Made by a program: the position numbers and the translations under genes. Below are positions 55,597 through 64,000 of a stretch of DNA of 64,000 nt, in pieces (the stretch's first letter is position 1; every line of letters begins with the position of its first letter). Location: NCBI RefSeq assembly GCF_900199205.1, contig NZ_OBMJ01000001.1, positions 4,219,001 through 4,283,000 of the forward strand, in the 5' to 3' direction. The notes under the pieces were generated by a model. It did no database searches. It was not told the origin of the DNA and saw nothing but the letters and a program-made list of their open reading frames with translations. The DNA comes from Streptomyces sp. 1331.2 (GTDB lineage Bacteria > Actinomycetota > Actinomycetes > Streptomycetales > Streptomycetaceae).

Positions 55597-56121
55597 GGGA
55601 CTCCCAGAGGCAGAACTGTGGACGGATCACCTCCGCCTGCGCGGAGAGCACTCCCCGAAGCGTCCGTTCGAGCGGGACGCGTGGGGACGTGCATCCAGGA
55701 GAGAATAACGCTTTGTGCAATGACAGCTACACCGTGTGGCCGAAGTGGTCGTTTGGGATCCATTTGTTGTGCATATTCGGCTGACACTGACCGGAGCTGG
55801 CATCCTTCATCCGGCTCAACGTGATCGAACAGGTGCCCAGGGTGACCAATTCGGCGGTCTGGCGGGCGGTTTCCCAGTCTTGGGGCCCGGCAACCCCTGA
55901 CTTTCCCCGGCTGGCGAACGATCAGAACCGGTCACCGGCTGGCAAGTTCGAGCGAGAGCCCCGGACTGCCGCACGACGAAGGGGAGTTCGCCCGTAAGAG
56001 CGGCCAGGTCAGGGCCCTGGTTGACGCCCGGTCACCCGCCCGGGCGAGCCCGTCGGGAAGGCACCGCGGGCCCCGTCGGCGGTCCCGACGACGGCTCCGA
56101 AGGGGTCTGCGGCGAAGGGGC
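55597..56121 (-). promoter_or_regulatory. Long bldN upstream region with possible BldD sites
   Basis: 525 bp without a gene, including an AT-richer tract at 55690-55800. ACACCGTGT (55729-55737) matches the palindromic core of a BldD box, and TGACACTGA (55782-55790) matches one half (TNACNCWGN). bldN is a known BldD target in S. coelicolor. The rest (55800-56121) shows no recognisable motif and also carries the 3' flank of the HAD hydrolase gene. Confidence 0.4.
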
Positions 56122-57099
56122 TCAGGCGCGGCGGCGACGCCGGTGCAGCGCCACCGCGACCGCCGTCGCTCCGGCGGCCGCCCCGAGCGCGGCCGCCGCC
56201 GGCAGGCCGACCCGGGCTGCCTTGCGGCCCGTCCGGAAGTCCCGCACCCGCCACCCCTGGGCCCGGGCGTGGCGGCGCAGCGCGCCGTCCGGGTTCACCA
56301 CGTACGGGTGGCCGACCAGGGAGAGCATCGGGATGTCGTTGGCGGAGTCGCTGTACGCGGCGCAGCGGTCGAGGTCCAGGCGCTCGCGCCGGGCCAGCGC
56401 CCGGACGGCGGCGGCCTTGGCCGGGCCGTGCAGCAGGTCGCCGACCAGCCGGCCGGTGTAGTGGCCGTCCCGGGCCTCGGCGACGGTGCCCAGCGCGCCG
56501 GTCATGCCGAGCCCCCGGGCGATGATCCGGGCCACCTCCAGCGGGGCGGCGGTGACCAGCCAGACCCGCTGGCCGGCGTCCAGGTGCATCTGGACCAGGG
56601 CGCGGGTGCCGGGCCAGATCTTGTCGGCGACGACCTCCTCGAAGACCTCCTCGCAGATCGCCTCCAGGTCGGCGGTGCGCTTGCCGGCCACGATGCCGAG
56701 GGCGGACTGCTGGGCGTCCGAGATGTGGTCCGGGTCCTCGGCGCCGTGCAGCCGGAACCAGGCCTGCTGCCAGGCGAAGCGGGCGATGTCGCGGCGGGTG
56801 AGGAAGCCGCGGCGGAAGAGGCCGACGCCGAGGTAGAAGATCGCGGCGCCGCGCAGGATGGTGTTGTCGCAGTCGAAGAAGGCGGCGGCGCGGGCGTCGC
56901 CCGGCTCCGGGGTGTGGTTCCCGGCCGGGGCCTTCGGCGCTTTCCCGGGCTTGGCCGCGGCCGGCGCGGTCGCCTCGGCGGCGGGCTCGGGCTCGGCGCG
57001 CAGCGCGGCCTCGGCGGCCTCGGCCGCGGCTTCGCCCGCCAGGGCGCTCCGCTCGCTGGTGGAGCGCTTCGCCTGGGTGAGCCTTCGGAGCACGGCCAT
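56122..57099 (-). CDS. HAD-IB family hydrolase (SerB-like phosphatase)
   Basis: The 325-aa protein has an Ala/Glu/Pro-rich N-terminal ~80 residues, then a HAD core: motif I AAFFDCDNTILRGAAIFYLG, motif II WLVTAAPLEVARIIARGLG, and motif III/IV AYSDSANDIPMLSLVGHPYV, closest to the actinobacterial HAD-IB group (Rv0505c/SerB type). A C-terminal hydrophobic stretch (GLPAAAALGAAAGATAVAVAL) before RRRRRA suggests a membrane tether. The substrate is unknown. ATG 57099 (MAVLRRL); TATGCT is 7 nt upstream, with no Shine-Dalgarno. Divergent from the glutaredoxin-like gene. Confidence 0.88.
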   Translation of the reverse strand: MAVLRRLTQAKRSTSERSALAGEAAAEAAEAALRAEPEPAAEATAPAAAKPGKAPKAPAGNHTPEPGDARAAAFFDCDNTILRGAAIFYLGVGLFRRGFLTRRDIARFAWQQAWFRLHGAEDPDHISDAQQSALGIVAGKRTADLEAICEEVFEEVVADKIWPGTRALVQMHLDAGQRVWLVTAAPLEVARIIARGLGMTGALGTVAEARDGHYTGRLVGDLLHGPAKAAAVRALARRERLDLDRCAAYSDSANDIPMLSLVGHPYVVNPDGALRRHARAQGWRVRDFRTGRKAARVGLPAAAALGAAAGATAVAVALHRRRRRA

Positions 57100-57230
57100 G
57101 CCATCGAGCATAGCCAGCCGCACGCGGAGCGGCCGTGACGAAGCCGTGCCCGGAAGGTGAACAGCCGGCCCACCGCCCCGCTCGCCCGAGCCGGGCCCGG
57201 GGCCGGTGGGCGATGGCGCAAAATGGCTTG

Positions 57231-57506
57231 GTGAGCCCACTGCTGCGACGCAAGAGCCCCGATCCCGCGGGCCGGACCGTGACCCTGGTCGGCAAGCCCG
57301 GCTGCCACCTGTGCGACGAGGCCCGGGAGGTGATCGTCCGGGTGGCGGGCGAGCTGGGGGCGTCCTTCGAGGAGAAGGACATCACCCAGGACGAGGAGCT
57401 GTACCGGCGCTACTGGGAGCAGATCCCGGTGACCCTGATCGACGGCCGTCAGCACGACTTCTGGCGGGTCGACGAGCGCCGCCTGCGCACCGCCCTCGGC
57501 GGCTGA
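57231..57506 (+). CDS. Glutaredoxin-like (thioredoxin-fold) protein
   Basis: 91 aa with the redox motif in VGKPGCHLCDEAREVIVRVA (CxxC form CHLC) and a cis-Pro region QIPVTLIDGRQHDFW. Similar to the DUF836 glutaredoxin-like family. GTG at 57231 (VSPLLRRK) fits homologues; upstream extension to 57135 has no such similarity. Located close upstream of the Rex operon, which responds to NADH/NAD redox state; a functional link is inference. Confidence 0.85.
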   Translation: MSPLLRRKSPDPAGRTVTLVGKPGCHLCDEAREVIVRVAGELGASFEEKDITQDEELYRRYWEQIPVTLIDGRQHDFWRVDERRLRTALGG

Positions 57507-57528
57507 TCGGCCGTCCGCACGAGCGCCC

Positions 57529-57554
57529 GCGCCCCCGCCGATCGGCGGGGGCGC
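57529..57554 (+). terminator. Terminator after the glutaredoxin-like gene
   Basis: GCGCCCCCGCCGATCGGCGG continues to GGGCGC, a self-complementary 26-bp sequence that folds into a stem with a small CGATCG apex, 22 bp past the stop. Confidence 0.8.
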
Positions 57555-57669
57555 TTCGCCGAATCGTTGCCAAACCCATCCCGTTCCGGCGTGAGGCGGG
57601 GCGGGTTGGTCGGCTTACGATCGAACGCGTTTGCGCCCGTGGGGGGCTGAGCACACGAGGAGTGCCGCC

Positions 57670-58416
57670 ATGCTTCCCGCCCCGATCCCCGGGACGCCCG
57701 GAGTCCCGCACGGGGCCGGAGGTTTCGCCGTGGTGGACGTGGAGGCGACCGGCCGCAGCCCGTGGCGGCACCGGGTGGTGGAGGTCGCGGTGGTGCTGCT
57801 CGACGAGCGGCTGTGCCCCGAGGGGGAGTTCGCCACCCTGCTGGATCCGCTGGGCCCGGTCGGCCCGACCCATGTGCACCGGATACGCCAGTGCGACGTC
57901 GAGGGCGCCCCGCGTTTCCGGGAGATCGCCCCGCGGCTGCTGGAGCTGCTGGCCGGCCGGGTGCTGGTCGGTCACCACGTCAGCTGTGACCACGCCTTCC
58001 TGGACCGCGAGTTCGCCCGGATCGGGGTGCCGCTGCCGCCCGTCCCGGTGCTGTGCACGATGGGGCTGGCCCGCGCCCATCTGCCGGAGCTGCCCGGGTA
58101 CGGCCTGGCGGCCTGCGTGGAGGCGGCCGGCCTGGGGTGGTACCCGGCGCACACCGCGCTGGGCGACGCCCGGGTGACGGCGGAGCTGCTGCGGCACTGC
58201 CTGGGCGCCCCGTCCTGCCCGCCGGACGACTGGGCCGGGCCGCTGCGGGAGGCGGCCCGGGTGCCCTGGCCGCGGCTGGGCCGGGCCCGTTCCCGCCCGT
58301 CCGGCGGGGCCGTCCCGCTGCTGCGCCGGGAGGCGTCGTACGGCCCGTGGCTGCCCGGTTCGCAGGCCCCGGAGGTCGTGCTGACGCGGGCCGGTGCTAT
58401 GGGTTCGACGGCGTGA
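57670..58416 (+). CDS. DEDDh 3'-5' exonuclease (DNA polymerase III epsilon-like)
   Basis: The 248-aa protein has the DnaQ-type exonuclease motifs: Exo I FAVVDVEATGRSPWRHRVVE (D and E), Exo II VGHHVSCDHAFLDREF, and Exo III HTALGDARVTAELL (H and D). The C-terminus is Arg/Pro-rich without another domain. It may act in repair or RNA turnover rather than as the replicative proofreader. ATG at 57670 has GAGGAG 7-8 nt upstream. Confidence 0.9.
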   Translation: MLPAPIPGTPGVPHGAGGFAVVDVEATGRSPWRHRVVEVAVVLLDERLCPEGEFATLLDPLGPVGPTHVHRIRQCDVEGAPRFREIAPRLLELLAGRVLVGHHVSCDHAFLDREFARIGVPLPPVPVLCTMGLARAHLPELPGYGLAACVEAAGLGWYPAHTALGDARVTAELLRHCLGAPSCPPDDWAGPLREAARVPWPRLGRARSRPSGGAVPLLRREASYGPWLPGSQAPEVVLTRAGAMGSTA

Positions 58417-58453
58417 TGCGCATCACTGTGCGGGGACAAATCGGACACCATCT

Positions 58454-58471
58454 TTGTGCACACGTTCACAA
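58454..58471 (+). promoter_or_regulatory. Rex operator (ROP) at the rex-hem promoter
   Basis: TTGTGCACACGTTCACAA matches the Rex consensus TTGTGAANNNNTTCACAA except at two left-half positions. It overlaps the -35 zone of a promoter whose -10 could be TAGCCT (58477-58482), 47 bp before the rex start. Rex binds here when NADH is low, repressing its own operon, as shown in S. coelicolor. Confidence 0.9.
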
Positions 58472-58517
58472 ACGCATAGCCTGGCTGCCAAAGCCCAGCT
58501 TCACCCACAGGAGCACC

Positions 58518-59420
58518 GTGGCAATCGGCCGATCACCACAGAGCAGTTCGCAGACGCCCGACCAGGGCGCCGCGCGCCGACCCTCGCGTGCCCGGGGAAT
58601 CCCGGAGGCGACCGTCGCGCGCCTGCCCCTCTACCTGCGGGCCCTCACCGCGCTCTCCGAGCGCTCGGTGCCGACCGTCTCCTCCGAGGAGCTGGCCGCC
58701 GCGGCCGGCGTGAACTCGGCCAAGCTCCGCAAGGACTTCTCCTACCTCGGCTCCTACGGCACCCGCGGCGTCGGCTACGACGTCGAGTACCTCGTCTACC
58801 AGATCTCCCGCGAGCTCGGTCTGACCCAGGACTGGCCGGTCGTCATCGTCGGCATCGGGAACCTCGGCCACGCCCTCGCCAACTACGGCGGCTTCGCCTC
58901 CCGCGGCTTCCGGGTGGCCGCCCTGCTGGACGCCGACCCGAACGTGGTGGGCACCAGCGCGGCCGGGCTCCCGGTGCGCCACATGGACGAGCTGGAGTCG
59001 ATCGTCGAGAGCCAGCACGTCTCGATCGGTGTGATCACCACCCCGCCCGGCGCCGCCCAGCAGGTGTGCGACCGGCTGGTCGAGTCGGGCGTCACCAGCA
59101 TCCTGAACTTCGCCCCGACCGTGCTGACCGTCCCGGACGGCGTGGACGTGCGCAAGGTGGACCTCTCCATCGAGCTGCAGATCCTCGCCTTCCACGAGCA
59201 GCGCAAGGCCGGTGAGGAGCCGGACGACCGCTCCGAGTCGGTGCTCGACCGCGCCCCCGGCCCGGTCCGGGCCGCCGCGGCCAAGCTGCGCCGCGCGGCC
59301 GGCGGCACCGGCAAGGCCCGCGGCACCGCCGAGTCGGCGGCCAAGGACCCGGCCGAGCAGGCCAAGGGAAAGAGCGCCAAGGGCGGCGACGGGGACCTCT
59401 CCGCGGTGATGCCCGCATGA
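58518..59420 (+). CDS. rex: Redox-sensing transcriptional repressor Rex
   Basis: A dimeric sensor of the NADH/NAD+ ratio. The N-terminal winged helix is IPEATVARLPLYLRALTALS, then VNSAKLRKDFSYLGSYGTRG; the Rossmann domain is PVVIVGIGNLGHALANYGGF and LLDADPNVVG. The C-terminal swap helix lies near VDLSIELQILAFHEQ. Length 300 aa includes an Ala/Lys-rich tail of ~70 residues longer than in Bacillus Rex. GTG at 58518 has AGGAG upstream. First gene of rex-hemACD. Confidence 0.96.
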   Translation: MAIGRSPQSSSQTPDQGAARRPSRARGIPEATVARLPLYLRALTALSERSVPTVSSEELAAAAGVNSAKLRKDFSYLGSYGTRGVGYDVEYLVYQISRELGLTQDWPVVIVGIGNLGHALANYGGFASRGFRVAALLDADPNVVGTSAAGLPVRHMDELESIVESQHVSIGVITTPPGAAQQVCDRLVESGVTSILNFAPTVLTVPDGVDVRKVDLSIELQILAFHEQRKAGEEPDDRSESVLDRAPGPVRAAAAKLRRAAGGTGKARGTAESAAKDPAEQAKGKSAKGGDGDLSAVMPA

Positions 59421-59445
59421 ACACCGAGAGCTGTGGGGGGCGGGC

Positions 59446-60786
59446 ATGAGCCTTCTCGTCGTAGGGCTGAGCCATCGCACGGCCCCGGTCGGGGTGCTGG
59501 AACGCGCCGCCCTGACCGGTGACGTGCCGACCCGGCTGCTGCACGACGCGGCGGCCACCGCCACCGTCGCCGAGGCCGCGCTGCTGAACACCTGCAACCG
59601 GATCGAGCTGTACGCGGACGTGGACAAGTTCCACGCCGGCGTCGCCGAGCTGTCGCTGCTGCTGGCCCACCACAGCGGGGTGGACCTGGAGGAGCTGACC
59701 TCCCACCTGTACGTCCACTACGAGGACCGCGCCGTCCACCACCTCTTCTCGGTGGCCTGCGGGCTGGACTCGATGGTGGTCGGCGAGGGCCAGATCCTCG
59801 GCCAGCTGCGCGACGCGCTGGCCAAGGCCCAGGAGGAGCACACCGCCGGGCGCGGCCTGAACGAGCTGTTCCAGCAGGCGCTGCGGGTCGGCAAGCGGGC
59901 GCACAGCGAGACCGGCATCGACAAGGCCGGCCAGTCGCTGGTCACCTTCGGCCTGGAGCAGGTCGCCGCGGGCGCGGGCGAGATCGCCGGCAAGCGCGCG
60001 CTGGTGGTCGGCGCCGGCTCGATGAGCTCGCTGGCCGCCGCCACCCTGGTCCGCTCCGGCGTGACCGACCTGCTGATCGCCAACCGGACGCCGGCCCGCG
60101 CCGAGCGCCTGGTCGAGATCCTCGGCCCGGACGTGGCCCGCACCGTGGACCTCGCCAAGGTGCCGGAGGTGCTGGCCGACGTCGACCTGGTGATCTCCTG
60201 CACCGGCGCGGCCGGCGTGGTGATCCGGGCCGAGGACGTGGCCGCCGCCGTCGCCTCCCATACGGCCGCGCAGCCGCTCGCCCTGCTCGACCTGGCGATG
60301 CCGCGCGACGTCGACCACGCCGTGCACGAGCTGCCCGGCGCCCTGCTGGTCGACCTGGAGAGCCTGTCGCACGCGCACGCCGCCACCCCCGGCGCCGGCG
60401 ACGTCGACCAGGTCACCCGGATCGTCGCCGACGAGGTGAGCGCCTTCGGCGCCGCCCAGCGGGCCGCCCGGATCGCGCCGACCGTGGTCGCGCTGCGCGC
60501 GATGGCCTCCGACGTCGTCGCCGCCGAGCTGGGCCGGCTGGACTCCCGGCTGCCCGACCTGGACGAGCGCTCCCGCGCCGAGATCACCCAGACCGTCCGC
60601 CGCGTCGTCGACAAGCTGCTGCACGCCCCGACCGTCCGGGTGAAGCAGCTGGCCGCCGAGCCCGGCGGAGCCTCCTACGCGGAGGCCCTGCGCGAGCTGT
60701 TCGACCTCGACCCGGCGGCCGTGCACGCCGTGTCGGGCACGCCCGTCGGCGGCACGCCCCAGCCCTCCGCCGGGGGCAGCAGATGA
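59446..60786 (+). CDS. hemA: Glutamyl-tRNA reductase
   Basis: First committed step of C5-pathway haem synthesis, glutamyl-tRNA to glutamate-1-semialdehyde. Catalytic Cys in LLNTCNRIELYADVDKF; LSHRTAPVGVLERAAL; the NADPH domain GKRALVVGAGSMSSLAAATL; and a C-terminal dimerisation helix. 446 aa. ATG 59446. Its stop overlaps the hemC start (ATGA). Under Rex control through the operator upstream of rex. Confidence 0.97.
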   Translation: MSLLVVGLSHRTAPVGVLERAALTGDVPTRLLHDAAATATVAEAALLNTCNRIELYADVDKFHAGVAELSLLLAHHSGVDLEELTSHLYVHYEDRAVHHLFSVACGLDSMVVGEGQILGQLRDALAKAQEEHTAGRGLNELFQQALRVGKRAHSETGIDKAGQSLVTFGLEQVAAGAGEIAGKRALVVGAGSMSSLAAATLVRSGVTDLLIANRTPARAERLVEILGPDVARTVDLAKVPEVLADVDLVISCTGAAGVVIRAEDVAAAVASHTAAQPLALLDLAMPRDVDHAVHELPGALLVDLESLSHAHAATPGAGDVDQVTRIVADEVSAFGAAQRAARIAPTVVALRAMASDVVAAELGRLDSRLPDLDERSRAEITQTVRRVVDKLLHAPTVRVKQLAAEPGGASYAEALRELFDLDPAAVHAVSGTPVGGTPQPSAGGSR

Positions 60787-61835
60787 ACCGTCAGCCATCC
60801 CACGAGTACCACCGGGACGATCACCTCATGAATGGTCAACCGATCACGGAGCAGCCTCCGGCCACCGCGGCCCTGCGGCTCGGCACCCGGCGCAGCGCCC
60901 TCGCCATGGCCCAGTCGGGCATGGTGGCCCGCGAGGTGACCAGGCTCACCGGACGCCCCGTCGAGCTGGTCGAGATCACCACCTACGGCGACACCTCCCG
61001 CGAGGCGCTGGCGCAGATCGGCGGCACCGGGGTGTTCGTCTCCGCGCTGCGCGACGCGCTGCTGGAGGGCCGGATCGACTTCGCCGTGCACTCGCTCAAG
61101 GACCTGCCCACCGCCGCCCCCGCGGGCCTGGTGCTGGCCGCCGTCCCCGAGCGCGAGGACACCAGGGACGCCCTGGTCGCGGCCGAGGGCCTGGCCCTGG
61201 ACGAGCTGGTGGAGAAGCTCGCCGGCGCCGGCCGTACGGCCCGGATCGGCACCGGCTCCCCCCGCCGGATGGCCCAGCTGAACGCCTGGGCCACCGCCCG
61301 CGGTGCCCAGCTGGAGACCGTCGCGATCCGCGGCAACGTGGACACCCGGATCGGCTACGTGACCGCGGGCGAGCTGGACGCGGTGGTGCTGGCCACGGCC
61401 GGCCTCAACCGGCTCGGCCGCGGCGCCGAGATCTCCCAGCACCTCGACCCCGAGCTGATGATCCCGGCCCCCGGCCAGGGCGCGCTCGCGATCGAGTGCA
61501 CCACCGCGAACGCGGATCTGACCGTCGCGCTCTCGGCCCTGGACCACGCCCCCACCCGGGTCGCCGTGGCCGCCGAGCGCGCGCTGCTGGCCACCCTGGA
61601 GGCCGGCTGCTCGGCGCCGGTGGCCGCACTGGCCACCTGGGGCCGGGAGAACGAACTGCGGCTGGACGGCGTGGTCGGCAACCCCGACGGCTCCGCCCTG
61701 CTGAAGATGTCCGCCAATGGTCCGATCGTCCTCGACGAGACCGCCGAGCAGCAGGCGGCGGCCCTCGGCCGCGCGCTGGCTGACCGGCTGCTCGGCGCGG
61801 GCGCGGACGCCCTGATGGGGGAGCGAGCCCGATGA
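60783..61835 (+). CDS. hemC: Porphobilinogen deaminase (hydroxymethylbilane synthase)
   Basis: Joins four porphobilinogens into hydroxymethylbilane. LRLGTRRSALAMAQS, FAVHSLKDLPTAAP, IGTGSPRRMAQL, and the dipyrromethane-cofactor Cys in LEAGCSAPVAAL are intact. The reading frame gives 350 aa from ATG 60783, which overlaps the hemA stop. The first ~30 residues are not conserved, and ATG 60828 (MNGQPITEQ) may be the true start. Confidence 0.96.
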   Translation: MNRQPSHEYHRDDHLMNGQPITEQPPATAALRLGTRRSALAMAQSGMVAREVTRLTGRPVELVEITTYGDTSREALAQIGGTGVFVSALRDALLEGRIDFAVHSLKDLPTAAPAGLVLAAVPEREDTRDALVAAEGLALDELVEKLAGAGRTARIGTGSPRRMAQLNAWATARGAQLETVAIRGNVDTRIGYVTAGELDAVVLATAGLNRLGRGAEISQHLDPELMIPAPGQGALAIECTTANADLTVALSALDHAPTRVAVAAERALLATLEAGCSAPVAALATWGRENELRLDGVVGNPDGSALLKMSANGPIVLDETAEQQAAALGRALADRLLGAGADALMGERAR

Positions 61836-63481
61836 GCCCCACCGCCGCCACCGACGACCTGTTCCCGGCGGGACAGCCCGCCACCGGACGGTGCACCTTC
61901 CTGGGCGCGGGCCCCGGGGACCCGGGCCTGCTGACGCTGCGCGCGGTCGAGGTGCTGTCGACCGCCGACGTCCTGGTCGCCGACCCGCTGACCGCGGCCG
62001 CCGTGCGCAGCCACTGTCCGGCCGCCGTGCAGGTGCACACCCCGGCCGCCGAGGGCGCCGACTTCGACCTCGCCAAGCTGGTCGCCGAGGCCGTCCGCTC
62101 CGGCAAGCACGTGGTCCGCACCGTCGACGGCGACCCTGGCCTGGACGGCTGCGCCGCCGAGGAGATGCTCAGCTGCGCGGGCGACGGGATCCCCTTCGAG
62201 GTGATCCCCGGCGTCGCCCAGTCGGTCGGCGTCCCGGCGTACGCGGGCGTCCCGCTGCGGGCCGGGGCCGGCACCGACGTGCGCTTCGTGGACGGCGCCC
62301 AGCTGCTGTCCGGCGGCCCGGTGGACCTGGGCGGCGCGGAGACCACCCTGGTGGTCCGCACCACCCTGGGCCAGCTGCCGGCCACCGCGGGCGCGCTGGT
62401 CTCCAACGGCCGCAAGCCGGAGTCGGCGCTGAGCGCGACGCTCTCCGGCACCACCACCCGCCAGCGGACCTTCACCTCCACCCTGGCCGGCATCGCGGCC
62501 GACCTGAAGGCCGCCCGGGTGCTGCCCTCGCCGGTCTCCGCCCCGGTCGACCCGGCCACCTCGGTGATAGCCGTGGTGGGCGAGCAGGTCGCCCACCGGG
62601 CCTCGCACTCCTGGTTCGAGACCAAGCCGCTGTTCGGCTGGAACGTCCTCGTGCCGCGCACCAAGGAGCAGGCCACCGGCCTGTCCGAGCAGCTGCGCTC
62701 GTACGGCGCGGTGCCGCAGGAGGTGCCGACCATCGCGGTCGAGCCGCCGCGCACCCCGCAGCAGATGGAGCGGGCCATCAAGGGCCTGGTCACCGGCCGC
62801 TACGAGTGGATCGCCTTCACCTCGGTGAACGCGGTGCGCGCGGTCCGGGAGAAGTTCGAGGAGTACGGCCTGGACGCCCGCGCGTTCGCCGGGATCAAGG
62901 TCGCGGCGGTCGGCGAGACCACCGCGCAGGCCCTGGTGGACTTCGGTGTGAAGCCGGACCTGGTGCCCTCCGGCGAGCAGTCCGCCGCCGGTCTGCTGGA
63001 GGACTGGCCGCCGTACGACCCGGTCTTCGACCCGATCGACCGGGTGCTGCTGCCGCGCGCCGACATCGCCACCGAGACCCTGGTGGCCGGCCTGGTCGAG
63101 CTCGGCTGGGAGGTCGACGACGTGACGGCGTACCGGACGGTGCGCGCCTCGCCGCCGCCGGCCGAGACCCGCGAGGCGATCAAGGGCGGCGGCTTCGACG
63201 CGGTGCTGTTCACCTCGTCCTCGACCGTCCGGAACCTGGTCGGCATCGCGGGCAAGCCGCACAACGTCACGGTCATCGCCTGCATCGGCCCGGCGACCGC
63301 CAAGACCGCCGAGGAGCACGGCCTGCGGGTCGACGTGATGGCCCCGGCGCCGTCGGCGGCCGCGCTGGCCCAGGCGCTGGCAGACTTCGGGGCCAAGCGC
63401 CGTGACACCGCGACGGCGGCGGGCGAGCCGGTCTACCGGCCGAGCGAGCGCCGCCCGGGCTCGCGCCGCAAGGCCCGCTGA
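61832..63481 (+). CDS. hemD: Uroporphyrinogen-III synthase fused to a degenerate SUMT-like domain
   Basis: 549 aa. Residues 1-250 follow the uroporphyrinogen-III methyltransferase (CobA/SUMT) fold, with [20 protein letters not shown]. The later SAM-site signatures are eroded: [18 protein letters not shown] in place of the GDPFVFGRGGEE motif, and [11 protein letters not shown] in place of the usual LTHR region. Residues ~265-520 are the HemD domain ([61 protein letters not shown]). The SUMT half is probably not catalytic. The ATG overlaps the hemC stop by 4 bases. Confidence 0.93.
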   Translation: MSPTAATDDLFPAGQPATGRCTFLGAGPGDPGLLTLRAVEVLSTADVLVADPLTAAAVRSHCPAAVQVHTPAAEGADFDLAKLVAEAVRSGKHVVRTVDGDPGLDGCAAEEMLSCAGDGIPFEVIPGVAQSVGVPAYAGVPLRAGAGTDVRFVDGAQLLSGGPVDLGGAETTLVVRTTLGQLPATAGALVSNGRKPESALSATLSGTTTRQRTFTSTLAGIAADLKAARVLPSPVSAPVDPATSVIAVVGEQVAHRASHSWFETKPLFGWNVLVPRTKEQATGLSEQLRSYGAVPQEVPTIAVEPPRTPQQMERAIKGLVTGRYEWIAFTSVNAVRAVREKFEEYGLDARAFAGIKVAAVGETTAQALVDFGVKPDLVPSGEQSAAGLLEDWPPYDPVFDPIDRVLLPRADIATETLVAGLVELGWEVDDVTAYRTVRASPPPAETREAIKGGGFDAVLFTSSSTVRNLVGIAGKPHNVTVIACIGPATAKTAEEHGLRVDVMAPAPSAAALAQALADFGAKRRDTATAAGEPVYRPSERRPGSRRKAR

Positions 63482-63493
63482 CCCTCAACCAGG

Positions 63494-63526
63494 GTGCCGG
63501 GGGCGGCAGTTCGTCGCCCCCGGCAC
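63494..63526 (+). terminator. Hairpin between hemD and hemB
   Basis: A perfect 12-bp stem (63494-63505 with 63515-63526, arm GTGCCGGGGGCG) has a 9-nt loop in the 71-bp gap. It could lower hemB expression relative to rex-hemACD, or stabilise the upstream mRNA. Confidence 0.7.
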
Positions 63527-63552
63527 TGTACGACCGTTCGGAGAGAGAAGCC

Positions 63553-64000
63553 GTGTCCGCTGAATTCCCGTACGTACGCCCGCGCCGACTGCGGCAGAGC
63601 CCGGCGATGCGCCGGCTGGTCGCCGAGACCCGGCTGCACCCGGCGGAGCTGATCCTGCCCGCCTTCGTCAGCGAGGGCATCACCGCGCCGAAGCCGATCA
63701 CCTCGATGCCCGGCGTGGTCCAGCACACCCGGGACACCCTGCGGAAGGCCGCGGTGGAGGCCGCCGAGGCCGGCGTGGGCGGCATCATGCTGTTCGGCCT
63801 GCCCGAGGTGAAGGACGCCGTCGGCTCCGAGGGGACGAACCCGGACGGGATCCTGCAGCAGGCCATCCGCGACGTGGTCGCCGAGGTCGGCGACCAGCTG
63901 GTGGTCATGTCGGACCTCTGCCTGGACGAGTTCACCGACCACGGCCACTGCGGCGTGCTGGCCGAGGACGGCAGCGTGGACAACGACGCGACCCTGGAGC
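63553..64000 (+). CDS. hemB: Porphobilinogen synthase, N-terminal part (3' truncated by window)
   Basis: Condenses two 5-aminolevulinates. From GTG 63553 (preceded by GGAGAGAG), the visible 149 residues carry [57 protein letters not shown], and the metal-binding stretch [20 protein letters not shown]. The frame stays open to the window edge; the catalytic lysines would be further on. Confidence 0.96.
   Translation, partial: MSAEFPYVRPRRLRQSPAMRRLVAETRLHPAELILPAFVSEGITAPKPITSMPGVVQHTRDTLRKAAVEAAEAGVGGIMLFGLPEVKDAVGSEGTNPDGILQQAIRDVVAEVGDQLVVMSDLCLDEFTDHGHCGVLAEDGSVDNDATLE

Overview
This is a high-GC actinomycete chromosome window, almost certainly from the Streptomycetaceae (Streptomyces or Kitasatospora). 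The evidence is conserved core synteny: radA-disA-mutY, clpC-lsr2-argA-lysS, DUF2520-panC-panD-nadB-nadC-coaX, ilvD, proC, the sporulation sigma gene bldN with its partner rsbN, and rex-hemA-hemC-hemD-hemB. No tRNA, rRNA, CRISPR array or transposase was seen. Both window edges cut genes (radA on the left, hemB on the right).

Layout. 1-4.4 kb: DNA repair and c-di-AMP (radA, disA, an anchored secreted protein, mutY). 4.4-10.9 kb: a DHA2 drug exporter divergent from its likely TetR repressor with a paired operator between them, a secreted M23 peptidase and a large secreted M6 protease. 10.9-20.2 kb (minus strand): clpC with a candidate ClgR/SigR control region, lsr2, argA, a BlaI-like regulator, a 39-residue membrane protein coupled to lysS, and a sortase-E-type surface protein. 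20.2-28.3 kb (minus strand): a two-component system followed by a pantothenate/NAD gene run. 28.4-31.7 kb: a MidA/NDUFAF7-type methyltransferase gene overlapping an orphan nuoD paralogue, then a cysteine-rich conserved protein.

32-37.7 kb is the accessory island. It holds a WXG100-like protein, a 952-residue polymorphic-toxin-like protein whose C-terminal papain-fold deamidase domain has Ser in place of the expected Cys, a 0.6-kb non-coding array of two alternating palindromes (six copies each), a fused YrhB/degenerate-deaminase/SUKH-4 immunity-like protein, and a frameshifted glycerophosphodiesterase remnant. The palindrome array is the least explained structure in the window.

37.7-50 kb: ppx/gppA, a TIM-barrel protein with a histone-like tail, a methyltransferase, ilvD, membrane proteins, proC, an MFS permease, a secreted protein and an AcuC-type deacetylase. 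50-58.4 kb: a small HTH regulator, the 32-residue ribosomal protein bS22, an epimerase, an acyltransferase, rsbN and bldN with a candidate BldN promoter before rsbN, a HAD hydrolase, a glutaredoxin-like protein and an exonuclease. 58.4-64 kb: the redox-controlled haem operon rex-hemACD-hemB with a clear Rex operator.

Ten genes have a TANNNT-like hexamer 6-8 nt before the start codon, and most of them lack a usable Shine-Dalgarno, which suggests frequent leaderless transcripts. Strong GC-rich hairpins separate most convergent units. Statements about families and known regulators are from memory; no database search was run.
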